Translations under genes and position numbers: made by a program | The notes under the pieces: generated by a model | What the model was told of the DNA's origin: nothing | The model's input: the letters and a program-made list of their open reading frames with translations, nothing else | Database searches by the model: none | Shown: positions 1 through 6,969 of the stretch, piece by piece | How positions within the stretch are numbered: the stretch's first letter is position 1 | Layout: each line of letters starts with the position of its first letter | Origin: Aphodosoma sp045614825 | GTDB taxonomy: Bacteria; Bacteroidota; Bacteroidia; Bacteroidales; Paludibacteraceae | Reading direction: 5' to 3' | Length of the DNA: 27,340 bases | Assembly (NCBI GenBank): GCA_045614825.1 | Contig: JAZLDO010000029.1 | Location: 1 to 27,340, forward strand

Positions 1-446
1 TAACTTGGATGCCTGCTTATGGTCCAGAACAACGTGGTGGTACTGCCAACGTTACTGTCATCCTTTCTGATGATCCAATTGCATCTCCATTGTTGCAAAA
101 ATACGACATTGTAGTGGTTCTCAACCAACCTTCAATGGATAAATTCGAATCACGCGTTAAACCAGGCGGTATCTTGATTTTCGACCCAAATGGTATGACT
201 CGCGAACCAGAACGTAAAGATATCAACGTATATCGTATTCCTGCAACTGACACAGCTGCAGCTCTTGGTCAAGCTAAAACATTCAATATGTTTGTACTCG
301 GTGGTCTCTTGAAAGTAGATCCAGTAGTAGAACTTGACAAAGTTATGCTCGGCTTGAAAAAATCATTGCCAGAACGTCACCACAAACTTCTCCCTGCTAA
401 CGAAGCAGCTATGTTGAAAGGTGGTGAAATTATTGAAAAATTGTAA
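1..446 (+). CDS. 2-oxoacid:ferredoxin oxidoreductase, gamma subunit (3' part)
   Basis: Gamma subunit of a 2-oxoglutarate/2-ketoisovalerate-type ferredoxin oxidoreductase, a cytoplasmic enzyme that oxidatively decarboxylates 2-oxoacids to acyl-CoA and reduces ferredoxin in anaerobes. The frame is open to the left edge (codons from base 3). The first residues in the window read TWMPAYGPEQRGGTAN, the family's signature around YGPEQRGG, so the internal Met at base 9 is not the true start and roughly 30-40 N-terminal residues lie outside. The rest (a hydrophobic strand before NQPSMDKF, then KPGG and FDPNG) fits the Rossmann-like POR gamma fold to its normal C-terminus. Two stop codons (taataa) end it. 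Codon choice (aac, ttc, cgt, ggt) is more biased than in neighbouring genes, which suggests high expression. The exact substrate cannot be told from this subunit alone. Confidence 0.9.
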   Translation, partial: TWMPAYGPEQRGGTANVTVILSDDPIASPLLQKYDIVVVLNQPSMDKFESRVKPGGILIFDPNGMTREPERKDINVYRIPATDTAAALGQAKTFNMFVLGGLLKVDPVVELDKVMLGLKKSLPERHHKLLPANEAAMLKGGEIIEKL

Positions 447-505
447 TAAGCGAGCGGAATATAATGCCGCGAACTGAATAATTTGCTTTTAGCAAATAAA
501 TAATA

Positions 506-562
506 AATAGGGTAGCAACATCAAACTTGTTTGAATGTTGATGCCCTATTTTGTTATTTATT
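506..562 (+). terminator. Rho-independent terminator after the oxidoreductase gene
   Basis: Imperfect long stem: aataggg, a 3-nt mismatch, caacat, a one-base bulge and caaac pair with the region 529-550. A T-rich tail (ttttgttatttatttt) follows. It lies 60 bp after the stop codons and points away from the gene. Confidence 0.75.
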
Positions 563-652
563 TTGTTTACAAAAATTTCAGTTCGCAAAATTAGTAATTC
601 CCGAGCGTAACAATTTTCTTGAGCGAAGCGAAAAAAAACTCTAATTTAATAA

Positions 653-908
653 TATTGGTGTCCGATAAAAAATAAATAAACTGCAGAGGATACTAATAAG
701 TAAAAGTAAGGAGAGATAAATTTATGAGAGGGGGAGTTGATTGTTTATATTTTTTATTGTTCGACCCATTTAGGGTCGTGTTGGGAGAGGGTATTTTTAG
801 CCGCAAGTGATTTTTTCGCTTTGCTCAAAATTACATGCGGTTAAGTATTGTTCGACCTCGTTGAGGTCTCTTTTAAACAATTAATTTATTTTTTATCGGA
901 TAGCAATA
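653..908. mobile_element. MITE-like element with 24-bp terminal inverted repeats
   Basis: The outer ends 653-676 and 885-908 are inverted repeats with 22 of 24 positions matching. The inner 16 bp (tccgataaaaaataaa) match perfectly. Immediately outside both ends is the same 11-bp sequence, taatttaataa (642-652 and 909-919), as expected of a target-site duplication. The 256-bp interior has no coding frame. It contains two short hairpins (cgaccc/gggtcg at 762-778; gacctc/gaggtc at 854-868), both introduced by the same 12-bp word tattgttcgacc (755-766 and 846-857). This architecture fits a non-autonomous miniature transposable element. No transposase is present to identify its family. AT richness makes the target duplication less certain than the inverted repeats. 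Confidence 0.65.
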
Positions 909-925
909 TAATTTAATAAATAGGT

Positions 926-966
926 ATTATAAAACCTCATTCGGTATCCGAATGAGGTTTTATAAT
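926..966. terminator. Perfect 19-bp bidirectional terminator hairpin
   Basis: Bases 926-944 and 948-966 are exact reverse complements around a 3-nt loop (tat). The core is aaaacctcattcgg, so the stem has an A-rich foot on one side and a T-rich foot on the other. It lies 16 bp past the stop of the minus-strand GSCFA gene and can terminate that operon as well as rightward read-through. Confidence 0.85.
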
Positions 967-981
967 GAAATAATGTTTTAT

Positions 982-1905
982 TTAAAGTTTTATGTTAGGG
1001 TATTTTTTTGTTATTGTTTCAATTTGTAGTGATAATTTTTTCTTAAATTTTAGATATTCTTCAGAGTCGGGGTGGAGGGGGCGATGAGAGAGAGATTTTT
1101 TTATTTTTTTTACCTCTTCGGCTGTGCGAATGGCTTCATCAGTAAAGTATGTTTCGGCAAATCGTTCGAATATATAATCCACTGCTACTTCTGAAGGATG
1201 AATCATGTCTGAAGCATAATAGCGGTAATCGCGTAATTCGTCCATCATTATTTCGTATGAAGGAAAATAGTCGGCTCCTTTTTCTTGGCAAATTTTGTCT
1301 GTGGCGAGGAGTAGGGTGGCTTTGTTGAGTTGTCCGTGGTGAGCTCCTTCGCCTAAGTATCTTACTGGGGAAATTGTAAAGATAGGGAGTAGGGAACAAG
1401 GAGTAGGGAATAAGGTAGAATAGGAAGTAGTTATTTCGTTGATTGATAGTAGGCGGTGGGTGAAGTGGCGAGATGGGAGTTTGTGGCAATTGCTTACTAC
1501 TTTTCCCTCTTGTTCGTACACTTCGGCTGAACCGAAAGTGATGATTAGATGCGTGGCATTTTTCAGTTGTTCATGACCTTCTTTCAATCGTTCGTTCATC
1601 ACTTTGAGGGCTTCGGTTTTGTCGGAATGTGAGAATGAACCATGGTGCATAAACGAAGCCCATAATCCGTTATGATAGAAGAGTTCATCTTCAGTAAATT
1701 CACGTCCTTCTATAATTCTTTCTAACGCATGGTGTATTGAAATGGGGTTATATAATATTCCCATCGGATTTATTACTACGTTAAATCCACATTCGATAAG
1801 TTTTTTGCCTATATTTTCGGCAAAGCACGAACCAAGCATTACAATACGTGAATTGTGGTCGATCGTTTTGTTAGGTTTTATATTTATTGGTGTTGTGAAT
1901 TTCAT
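982..1905 (-). CDS. GSCFA domain-containing protein
   Basis: GSCFA family protein (SGNH-hydrolase-like fold); the substrate of this family is not established. The name-giving motif GSCFAE is at residues 25-30. Further blocks are ITFGSAEVY (122-130), SPVRYLGEGAHHGQLNKAT (179-197) and the D-x-x-H pair SDMIHPSE (D233, H236), matching a Ser...Asp-His arrangement. There is no signal peptide. The length (307 aa) is normal for the family. Its ATG overlaps the TGA of the upstream S41 peptidase gene by 4 bp (ATGA), so it is translationally coupled and the last gene of the operon. Oddity: residues 165-174 are encoded by a 14-bp tandem repeat (1386-1413) where family members usually have a helix and strand leading into the SPVR block, so part of this loop looks like inserted repeat DNA. 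Confidence 0.9.
   Translation of the reverse strand: MKFTTPINIKPNKTIDHNSRIVMLGSCFAENIGKKLIECGFNVVINPMGILYNPISIHHALERIIEGREFTEDELFYHNGLWASFMHHGSFSHSDKTEALKVMNERLKEGHEQLKNATHLIITFGSAEVYEQEGKVVSNCHKLPSRHFTHRLLSINEITTSYSTLFPTPCSLLPIFTISPVRYLGEGAHHGQLNKATLLLATDKICQEKGADYFPSYEIMMDELRDYRYYASDMIHPSEVAVDYIFERFAETYFTDEAIRTAEEVKKIKKSLSHRPLHPDSEEYLKFKKKLSLQIETITKKYPNIKL
1386..1413. repeat. Two 14-bp tandem repeats inside the GSCFA gene
   Basis: The copies are ggagtagggaacaa (1386-1399) and ggagtagggaataa (1400-1413), with one difference, and degenerate partial copies on both sides. They lie in the coding frame of the GSCFA gene and keep it open. Confidence 0.85.
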
Positions 1906-2912
1906 TTTTTTAATTCATGTATAGCAGTTAGTAATATTGTGTCGTCAGTATCATCGGGTGAGATATGTACCTCTATATCTGGCATAACGCCGAATTCGGT
2001 GTGTTGCATATCGGCATCGAACATAGGTACAGCAGAGAAACGTATCATCCAGCCATTAGGCAATTCTTGAGATAGAGGCATGCCACCACCACCGCCAGTT
2101 ATGCCGCCAACAATCACTGCATTAGGAGCTTGTTTCATTCTTACAATGAAGTCGTTAGTGGCAGAGTAGCAACGACGATTAGAGAGCACTATTACTTTTC
2201 TGTCGCTCCAATCGATAGGTGCATCTTTAGGATCGGTCACGATAGGAGTTGGGTCGGAAAAACAGTCGTGACATTTACCTGTTTTGTGGCGCATATAGCC
2301 AGTTGTAGTTTTTTCATTAAAGAAACATGAGGCCAAGCGTTCGCTATATCCCAATGAGCCACCTCCATTGTTGCGTACGTCGATTATAATACCCTCAACC
2401 TTGTTGAGTTGATGAAAATAGGCATCAATATAGGCTAAATTGGCAGTCGTAAAACCATTAGAGAAACTGCTGTAGCGGATGTAGCCTATTTTGCCATTTT
2501 CGATAGTTGTATATGTAAATCCACCTGCCGAGCGTAAGTCGGAATCGAAGTGTTTTGATATAAAATCAGAATTATAGTCTGCTGGATATGAGTCAAACCA
2601 TCCAGTGCATGAAGATACATCGAATGGTGCATATAGATTTACATGTCCATCTTGTAGCACGTCAATCATTTCTGCCATTAAATCAAACAGTTGGAAAACA
2701 TCTTTTACTCTATCAATGCGAGGATAAAAATCATTGTATATATCAGTCCAATCAATGTTTTTGTATGAGAAATAGCAGTAGCGTTCATCCAATATTTCCC
2801 ACAAAGCATTAAAATTGTCATGTGGGTCGTTATTGTAATCTTTTATAGTTTCGTTGTTTTCGCAACCAAAAAGTGTGAATATTGCGAGTAGAAGAGGTAG
2901 TAGTTTTTTCAT
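1902..2912 (-). CDS. S41 family peptidase, lipoprotein
   Basis: Serine peptidase of the C-terminal-processing (tail-specific) family S41, predicted to be lipid-anchored in the cell envelope. The N-terminus MKKLLPLLLAIFTLFGC is a lipoprotein signal peptide with lipobox LFGC (Cys17). A helical N-terminal segment (about 30-95) contains LQDGHVN (H90). The S41 core follows with IGYIRYSSF (142-150), IIIDVRNNGGGSLGYS (175-190) and the nucleophile block SNRRCYSATNDF (catalytic Ser250). The glycine-rich VGGITGGGGG and FGVMPDIEV are also typical. No clear PDZ domain is present, as in the short Bacteroidales S41 lipoproteins. It starts 2 bp after the DUF3316 gene upstream and overlaps GSCFA by 4 bp. Its substrate is unknown. 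Confidence 0.92.
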   Translation of the reverse strand: MKKLLPLLLAIFTLFGCENNETIKDYNNDPHDNFNALWEILDERYCYFSYKNIDWTDIYNDFYPRIDRVKDVFQLFDLMAEMIDVLQDGHVNLYAPFDVSSCTGWFDSYPADYNSDFISKHFDSDLRSAGGFTYTTIENGKIGYIRYSSFSNGFTTANLAYIDAYFHQLNKVEGIIIDVRNNGGGSLGYSERLASCFFNEKTTTGYMRHKTGKCHDCFSDPTPIVTDPKDAPIDWSDRKVIVLSNRRCYSATNDFIVRMKQAPNAVIVGGITGGGGGMPLSQELPNGWMIRFSAVPMFDADMQHTEFGVMPDIEVHISPDDTDDTILLTAIHELKK

Positions 2913-2914
2913 TT

Positions 2915-3712
2915 TTAATTTTTTATTATTCCAAGATTAAGAGCAATACCTATTTGTCCTGATAATTCTTTTATGTAGAAATTCATATTGTTGGCTTGCC
3001 ACCATTGATGGTTGTGGTTCATACTGATGAATAGGGTTGTGGTGGGTAATATGAAGTTGATTGATAAATTGCCTTTTATGCCTTGTCGATTGTGGAATGA
3101 AGTGAAATGAGCTACATCGTTTAGAGCCGATGGCAAGTTGAGATATATTTCGTAGTATGATTGTCCCATTTCAGGTACGAACATGCCCCCAACGAGAGGG
3201 GTAGTAGCCATATAATCAAGAGATAAAGCCCATTTTTTCCAAGTTAGTTTGTATTGGGCTCCTACTGATGCCATTAAATTTATTTGGATATCTCCAGAAT
3301 ATGGATTATTGACATTGCGCGATTGATTTTTGATAGCGCCATAAATATCAATTGCACCACCGACCATTAAGCGTAATCCTTTTGCGGGATACAAATTATA
3401 GTGAGATGCAAATCCGGCATTACCGCTAAAATATTGAATCATTGCACTATGTGATGAATTAATCAATTGTCCATAGCGCCAATGGTCGTACACAAGCCAT
3501 GATGCACAACTATTGGAGTTTTTGTAATATTCCGTATGGTTAGCATCTAAGCCTAATGTTAGTCCTTTATATTCTTGGTTGCTAAGGTAATGGTCGGTTA
3601 TTGCCATTTTGCCGATGCTGATAGCAAAGCGATTATATGAGCGATTGGTTGCTTCTGTCGCAAATAATCCGACAGAAGCAACCAATCCTATAATGAATAT
3701 TTTAAATTTCAT
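2915..3712 (-). CDS. DUF3316 family protein (second paralogue)
   Basis: Exported protein of the Bacteroidota family DUF3316, function unknown. MKFKIFIIGLVASVGLFATEA looks like a Sec signal peptide. The remainder alternates short amphipathic beta strands with aromatic girdle residues, and the penultimate strand (GQIGIALNLGII) resembles the end of an outer-membrane beta barrel. Family landmarks seen are GGMFVPEMGQSYYEIY, a glycine/aromatic LMVGGAIDIYG block and FTSFHNRQGIKG. It is clearly paralogous to the next gene upstream: both share KGLTLGLD/EGVSFGLS, YDHW/YDNW and FTSFHNRQG. It is separated by 3 bp from that paralogue and 2 bp from the S41 gene, hence co-transcribed. The barrel is inferred from sequence texture only. 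Confidence 0.82.
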   Translation of the reverse strand: MKFKIFIIGLVASVGLFATEATNRSYNRFAISIGKMAITDHYLSNQEYKGLTLGLDANHTEYYKNSNSCASWLVYDHWRYGQLINSSHSAMIQYFSGNAGFASHYNLYPAKGLRLMVGGAIDIYGAIKNQSRNVNNPYSGDIQINLMASVGAQYKLTWKKWALSLDYMATTPLVGGMFVPEMGQSYYEIYLNLPSALNDVAHFTSFHNRQGIKGNLSINFILPTTTLFISMNHNHQWWQANNMNFYIKELSGQIGIALNLGIIKN

Positions 3713-3715
3713 ACG

Positions 3716-4531
3716 TTAAAAATATAGCATTTTTGCTTCATCTTTTTTGGGTGGTGTCAGGTTAAATATTATACCAATTTCGCAAGTTAATTTGCGTGTA
3801 TATGATTTTTGTTCGTTGTTGAGTTGCCACCAATGACTATCGTATATAAACGATGTTTGTAGTGTTATATTATTTAGAATGAATAGTATAGCAAGGTCGG
3901 TTTTTACGCCTTGTCGGTTATGAAAAGAGGTGAAATAAACATCCTCGGGCTTAATTCCTTTGTGTAACGCATATAGATTTTGTGGATGATTAGGTTCAAT
4001 CATCATACCTAATACGTTGAGATATGATTTATAACTGATGCCTAAACCCCATTGCTCCCACCACCAGGTGTAACGAAAATCGGAGTAGAGCAATAGTTGA
4101 GTCTGAAAATCAAGCGATGCATTGTCGGTAGTAGTTAGGCTTTTTATTCCTCCGAAACATTCAATAATAAGACCAGAATTGAGTACAAAGTTTTTAGCAG
4201 GTCGCCAATGATTGTATGTTCCAAATCCCACATTTCCAGTCCAATATGCAATGTTTGTATTGCCTAAAGTTTGGTTTGAGGCGATGTTGTAAGCCCAATT
4301 GTCGTATATTTCCCACGATAGTTTTTGATGAGTACCTTTGTAGTATCCAGCATGAGTGCTTGATAGTCCGAATGATACACCTTCAAATTTATAACCTTCA
4401 AATACAGGGTCGGTAAATTCGATACCGCCAAATGAAGCAGACCAACGATGTTGTGATGGTTGGTAGTTGCTTGTTGTTGCCATAATTGGAGTAGCAACTA
4501 ACAGCGTAATGATAAGTGATTTTGTTTTCAT
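3716..4531 (-). CDS. DUF3316 family protein (first paralogue, operon leader)
   Basis: First gene of the operon, with a Sec signal peptide (MKTKSLIITLLVATPIMAT). The body has the same strand-rich, aromatic-rich design as its neighbour. Shared or equivalent landmarks are FEGVSFGLSSTHAGYYKG, WEIYDNWAYN, NVGFGTYNHWRPAKNF, VLGMMIEPNH (where most members have a MF/SPE-GQSYYE motif), FTSFHNRQGVKTD and the last strands SCEIG/TCEIGIIFNL. The GQSYYE element kept in the second copy is replaced here by PQNLYALHKG, so the two copies have diverged in the loop most conserved in the family. An AT-rich inverted repeat sits directly before its ATG. The function is unknown, and outer-membrane location is inferred. 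Confidence 0.78.
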   Translation of the reverse strand: MKTKSLIITLLVATPIMATTSNYQPSQHRWSASFGGIEFTDPVFEGYKFEGVSFGLSSTHAGYYKGTHQKLSWEIYDNWAYNIASNQTLGNTNIAYWTGNVGFGTYNHWRPAKNFVLNSGLIIECFGGIKSLTTTDNASLDFQTQLLLYSDFRYTWWWEQWGLGISYKSYLNVLGMMIEPNHPQNLYALHKGIKPEDVYFTSFHNRQGVKTDLAILFILNNITLQTSFIYDSHWWQLNNEQKSYTRKLTCEIGIIFNLTPPKKDEAKMLYF

Positions 4532-4534
4532 GGC

Positions 4535-4576
4535 TTTTTTGATTTTTAGTAGTATTATTATCTAAAAAATCAAAAA
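4535..4576 (-). promoter_or_regulatory. AT-rich leader hairpin before the DUF3316 operon
   Basis: Bases 4535-4549 and 4562-4576 are near-perfect reverse complements (a T/A-tract register shift of one base) around a 12-nt loop. In the minus-strand transcript the hairpin ends 3 nt before the AUG at 4531, covering the usual ribosome-binding position. No clean TAnnTTTG box was found upstream (nearest is taatttttg, one base too long). Confidence 0.45.
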
Positions 4577-4598
4577 TTATGCCGTTTTATTGTCTATG

Positions 4599-4704
4599 AA
4601 TACACACTGTGAGTGTGTGTCGGTTTTTGACTGTTTCCTTGCTTGCAGGTTGCTTGCACCTTGCTTGAGGGTTGGGCATGGGAGTACACAATGAGAGTGT
4701 GTAT
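4599..4704. repeat. Nested hairpins and 11-bp triplicate after queA
   Basis: A 7-bp hairpin (acacact/agtgtgt, 4602-4618) lies at one end. At the other end, agtgtgtatt (4695-4704) can pair instead with aatacacact (4599-4608), so the two structures are alternatives. Between them are three tandem 11-bp units beginning ttgcttg (4639-4649, 4650-4660, 4661-4671). The region separates the queA-like stop from the next operon and probably ends the upstream transcript, but it lacks a strong U-tract. Confidence 0.55.
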
Positions 4705-5928
4705 TTAGTTGGTGAGTTCTAATAAAGAGCTATCGCCATACGATAAGAATCGAAATTCGTTTTCCATTGCGAAATCGTAGATTTTGCGCCAGCGGTCGAT
4801 ACCAACAAATGCCGAAATCAGTAACAATAGCGTGCTTTTTGGTTGGTGAAAATTAGTTATTATTTTATTGACTACACGGAATTTGAATGAAGGTACAATC
4901 ATAATGCGTGTGGCGGCATCAAGTGCAGATAAATGGTTGTTGTCGAGGTAATTGATTATGGTTTGTAGTGCTTCTTTTGTTGTGAGTGTATAGTCATTTT
5001 CATATGGCTCCCATTGTTCGACCATTAAGTCGGGATTTTCGGGATTTTGAGCTATACGACATCCTAAATAGTATAGACTCTCTAAAGTGCGTACCGAGGT
5101 AGTTCCTACAGCCACAATATGGCCAGCTGAAGCAATTAAGTCTTCTATTGTTGATTTTCCAACTGATATAATTTCTCGGTGCATAGGGTGGTCGCCAATC
5201 TCTTCTGATTTAACAGGTTGGAATGTTCCAGCCCCAACGTGTAGAGTGACTTCGTCTTCGCGAACGCCATTCAAAGCCAAGCGGCGTAGTACGTCCATAG
5301 TGAAATGCAATCCAGCCGTAGGGGCAGCTACTGACCCATCTATTTTTGAATAGACAGTTTGATATGTTTCTTTGTCTTGCTCCTCTGTCGCACGGTTGAG
5401 ATATGGCGGAATTGGTAATTCGCCAAAATGAGCCAATATATCAGAGAATAGAATATCTTCGTTATCCCATTCAAAACGAACTAGATGCGACATACCTTCG
5501 TTAGATGATTCAACCCTTATGGCTTGTAATTCAAAAAGGAGGTCATTGATGCACATAGTTTGTTTTAATGCCCCTTCTTTCCATTTTTTTGAGTTGCCAA
5601 CAAGACACTTCCATACGCACGACTTATTTTCTTGGAATACAAGATTATAATCTGCTGGATAATGGGGTTCTAAGCAGAATATTTCTATTGTGGCTCCAGT
5701 CTCTTTTTGGAAATGCAAGCGAGCTTGAATAACCTTTGTGTTGTTATAAACAAGTAAATCATTGTGAGCCAATACGTCTGGAATGTCATAGAAGTGCGAT
5801 TGTTCAATTTTACCATTTTTCCAGTGTAATAATTTTGACTGATCGCGTTCGGCTAACGGATATTTTGCTATGCGTTCATCTGGCAAATTATAATTAAAAT
5901 CCTCAATGCGTATCTCTTTTATATTCAT
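4705..5928 (-). CDS. QueA-like S-adenosylmethionine:tRNA ribosyltransferase-isomerase (long form)
   Basis: QueA transfers and isomerises the ribosyl moiety of S-adenosylmethionine onto 7-aminomethyl-7-deazaguanine at tRNA position 34, giving epoxyqueuosine. Family blocks seen: YNLPDERIAKYPLAERDQSKLL near the N-terminus, LLVYNNTKVIQARLHF, DGSVAAPTAGLHFT, VTLHVGAGTFQPVKSEEI, HPMHRE, VGTTSVRTLESL and TNFHQPKSTLLLLISAF. At 407 aa it is longer than canonical QueA (about 350 aa). It matches, from memory, the long QueA-like paralogue of Bacteroidota, which many genomes carry beside a canonical QueA. Start and stop codons share a base with the preceding lipoprotein gene (TAATG), so translation is coupled. 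Its activity as true QueA is therefore likely but not certain. Confidence 0.9.
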   Translation of the reverse strand: MNIKEIRIEDFNYNLPDERIAKYPLAERDQSKLLHWKNGKIEQSHFYDIPDVLAHNDLLVYNNTKVIQARLHFQKETGATIEIFCLEPHYPADYNLVFQENKSCVWKCLVGNSKKWKEGALKQTMCINDLLFELQAIRVESSNEGMSHLVRFEWDNEDILFSDILAHFGELPIPPYLNRATEEQDKETYQTVYSKIDGSVAAPTAGLHFTMDVLRRLALNGVREDEVTLHVGAGTFQPVKSEEIGDHPMHREIISVGKSTIEDLIASAGHIVAVGTTSVRTLESLYYLGCRIAQNPENPDLMVEQWEPYENDYTLTTKEALQTIINYLDNNHLSALDAATRIMIVPSFKFRVVNKIITNFHQPKSTLLLLISAFVGIDRWRKIYDFAMENEFRFLSYGDSSLLELTN

Positions 5929-6251
5929 TATTTTATCTTTTTAAAGGTTGAACCTGTGCTTGATGTCATATAGCCATCGTTAACTTTGAGTAGATAGATA
6001 TTTTGGTCAGCATCTACTACGCATATATTGTTTCCTTCAACATCCCAAGAATAGTCGCAACCGTGGAGTGTAGTCTTTGCTGTAATTACATCGCATACAC
6101 CTTTTTCTTTAAACACGAATGTAATTGTGTCATTCGAATATTTTCCCATCCAATTATACGTATCACGAGCCGTATTCGACTCTGATTTTTTGTTATTTCC
6201 GCAGGCTGCAACCATCGCAGCTATTATCACAATAAAAAAATACTTTTTCAT
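5928..6251 (-). CDS. Small lipoprotein, function unknown
   Basis: A 107-aa predicted lipoprotein. MKKYFFIVIIAAMVAACGNN has a basic start, a hydrophobic stretch and lipobox VAAC (Cys17). The mature part is about 90 residues and strand-rich. It begins YNWMGKYSNDTITFVFKEKG and continues with a second half (CDYSWDVEGNNICVVDADQN) of alternating hydrophobic positions, suggesting a small antiparallel beta domain. The GKYSNDTITF opening is vaguely like NlpE-type lipoproteins, but no CxxC follows, so that assignment is not made. It is embedded in the operon: it overlaps the HAD gene by 4 bp and the queA-like gene by 1 bp. Confidence 0.8.
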   Translation of the reverse strand: MKKYFFIVIIAAMVAACGNNKKSESNTARDTYNWMGKYSNDTITFVFKEKGVCDVITAKTTLHGCDYSWDVEGNNICVVDADQNIYLLKVNDGYMTSSTGSTFKKIK

Positions 6252-6967
6252 ATCTCAATTTTTAATTCTTTTAGTGCTTTTTTCAATTCTCCCATTCTTT
6301 CAATTTCTATAATACGAGGATGTTCGATTGTGTCAATTACCTCGTGCGCCCAAGTAGTGTGATAAGGAATGTATATTCCATATCCACCTAATTTCACGAC
6401 TGGTAGAATGTCTGATTTGAATGAATTGCCTACCATAATTAGTTTTTCTGGTTTACAATTCAAGTTTTTCATCATCACTTTATAATCCTCTTCTTGTTTG
6501 TCGCTCATCACGATAGTTTGGTCGAAATACGCTTCCAATCCCGAGCGTTTGATTTTACTCTCTTGGTCGAGTAAATCGCCTTTTGTGGCGAGAACAAGAC
6601 GATATTTGCCTTCTGTTTTCAATTGAGCCAATGTGGTTTCAACATCAGTTAGCAGAGTGGTAGGTTTCATTAGTTGCTCCCTGCCTATTTCTGTAATTTT
6701 TTTTATAATTGAGTAGGGTACATCATCCTTTAATAATTTACCTGCAGTTTCTATTGCGCTGAGTACAAAACTTTTAACACCAAAGCCATATATAGATAAG
6801 TTGCCTACCTCTGTTTCAAATAGTATGGGCATAATCTCTCGCTCGGTCCAATTTGGAGAGAATTCATTTATCAATTTACAAAATTCGCGTTCGCTCTCTC
6901 TGAAATAAATTTCATTATCCCAAAGTGTGTCATCCGCATCAAAAGCAATAGTAAATTTATGATTCAT
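6248..6967 (-). CDS. HAD family hydrolase
   Basis: Haloacid-dehalogenase superfamily phosphatase with an alpha-helical cap, probably cytoplasmic. Motif I is FDADDTLWDN (nucleophile Asp10, acid/base Asp12). Motif II is VLATKGD, followed by a Lys-rich segment, and motif III/IV is IMVGNSFKSDILPV. The inserted residues about 20-95 form a helical C1 cap. The substrate cannot be told from sequence. The gene starts 2 bp after the acetyltransferase gene and overlaps the lipoprotein gene by 4 bp. Confidence 0.9.
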   Translation of the reverse strand: MNHKFTIAFDADDTLWDNEIYFRESEREFCKLINEFSPNWTEREIMPILFETEVGNLSIYGFGVKSFVLSAIETAGKLLKDDVPYSIIKKITEIGREQLMKPTTLLTDVETTLAQLKTEGKYRLVLATKGDLLDQESKIKRSGLEAYFDQTIVMSDKQEEDYKVMMKNLNCKPEKLIMVGNSFKSDILPVVKLGGYGIYIPYHTTWAHEVIDTIEHPRIIEIERMGELKKALKELKIEI

Positions 6968-6969
6968 AC

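Larger units (their letters stand above)
447..981. other. Gene-free 535-bp spacer with terminators and a MITE-like element
   Basis: No plausible coding frame is present. In order it holds a small hairpin (tttgc/gcaaa, 482-496) and the likely terminator of the oxidoreductase gene (506-550), enclosed by an outer 10-bp inverted repeat (469-478 with 577-586). Next come a gagcgaagcg motif with an A-run (619-636), a probable MITE (653-908) and a perfect terminator hairpin shared with the convergent GSCFA operon (926-966). The gagcgaagcg motif recurs inverted, with one mismatch, inside the MITE (811-828). Confidence 0.8.

Noticed and set aside
653..908. A structured non-coding RNA or riboswitch instead of a MITE
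   Set aside because: The inverted ends coincide exactly with a flanking direct repeat, better explained by transposition. No downstream gene on either strand is positioned to be controlled.
1139..1489. 116-aa minus-strand frame within the GSCFA gene in another frame
   Set aside because: It overlaps the GSCFA coding sequence, and its Pro/Tyr-rich start is the 14-bp repeat read out of frame.
5928..6251. NlpE-like copper-sensing lipoprotein
   Set aside because: Only a faint resemblance after the lipobox. The CxxC motif and usual length are missing.
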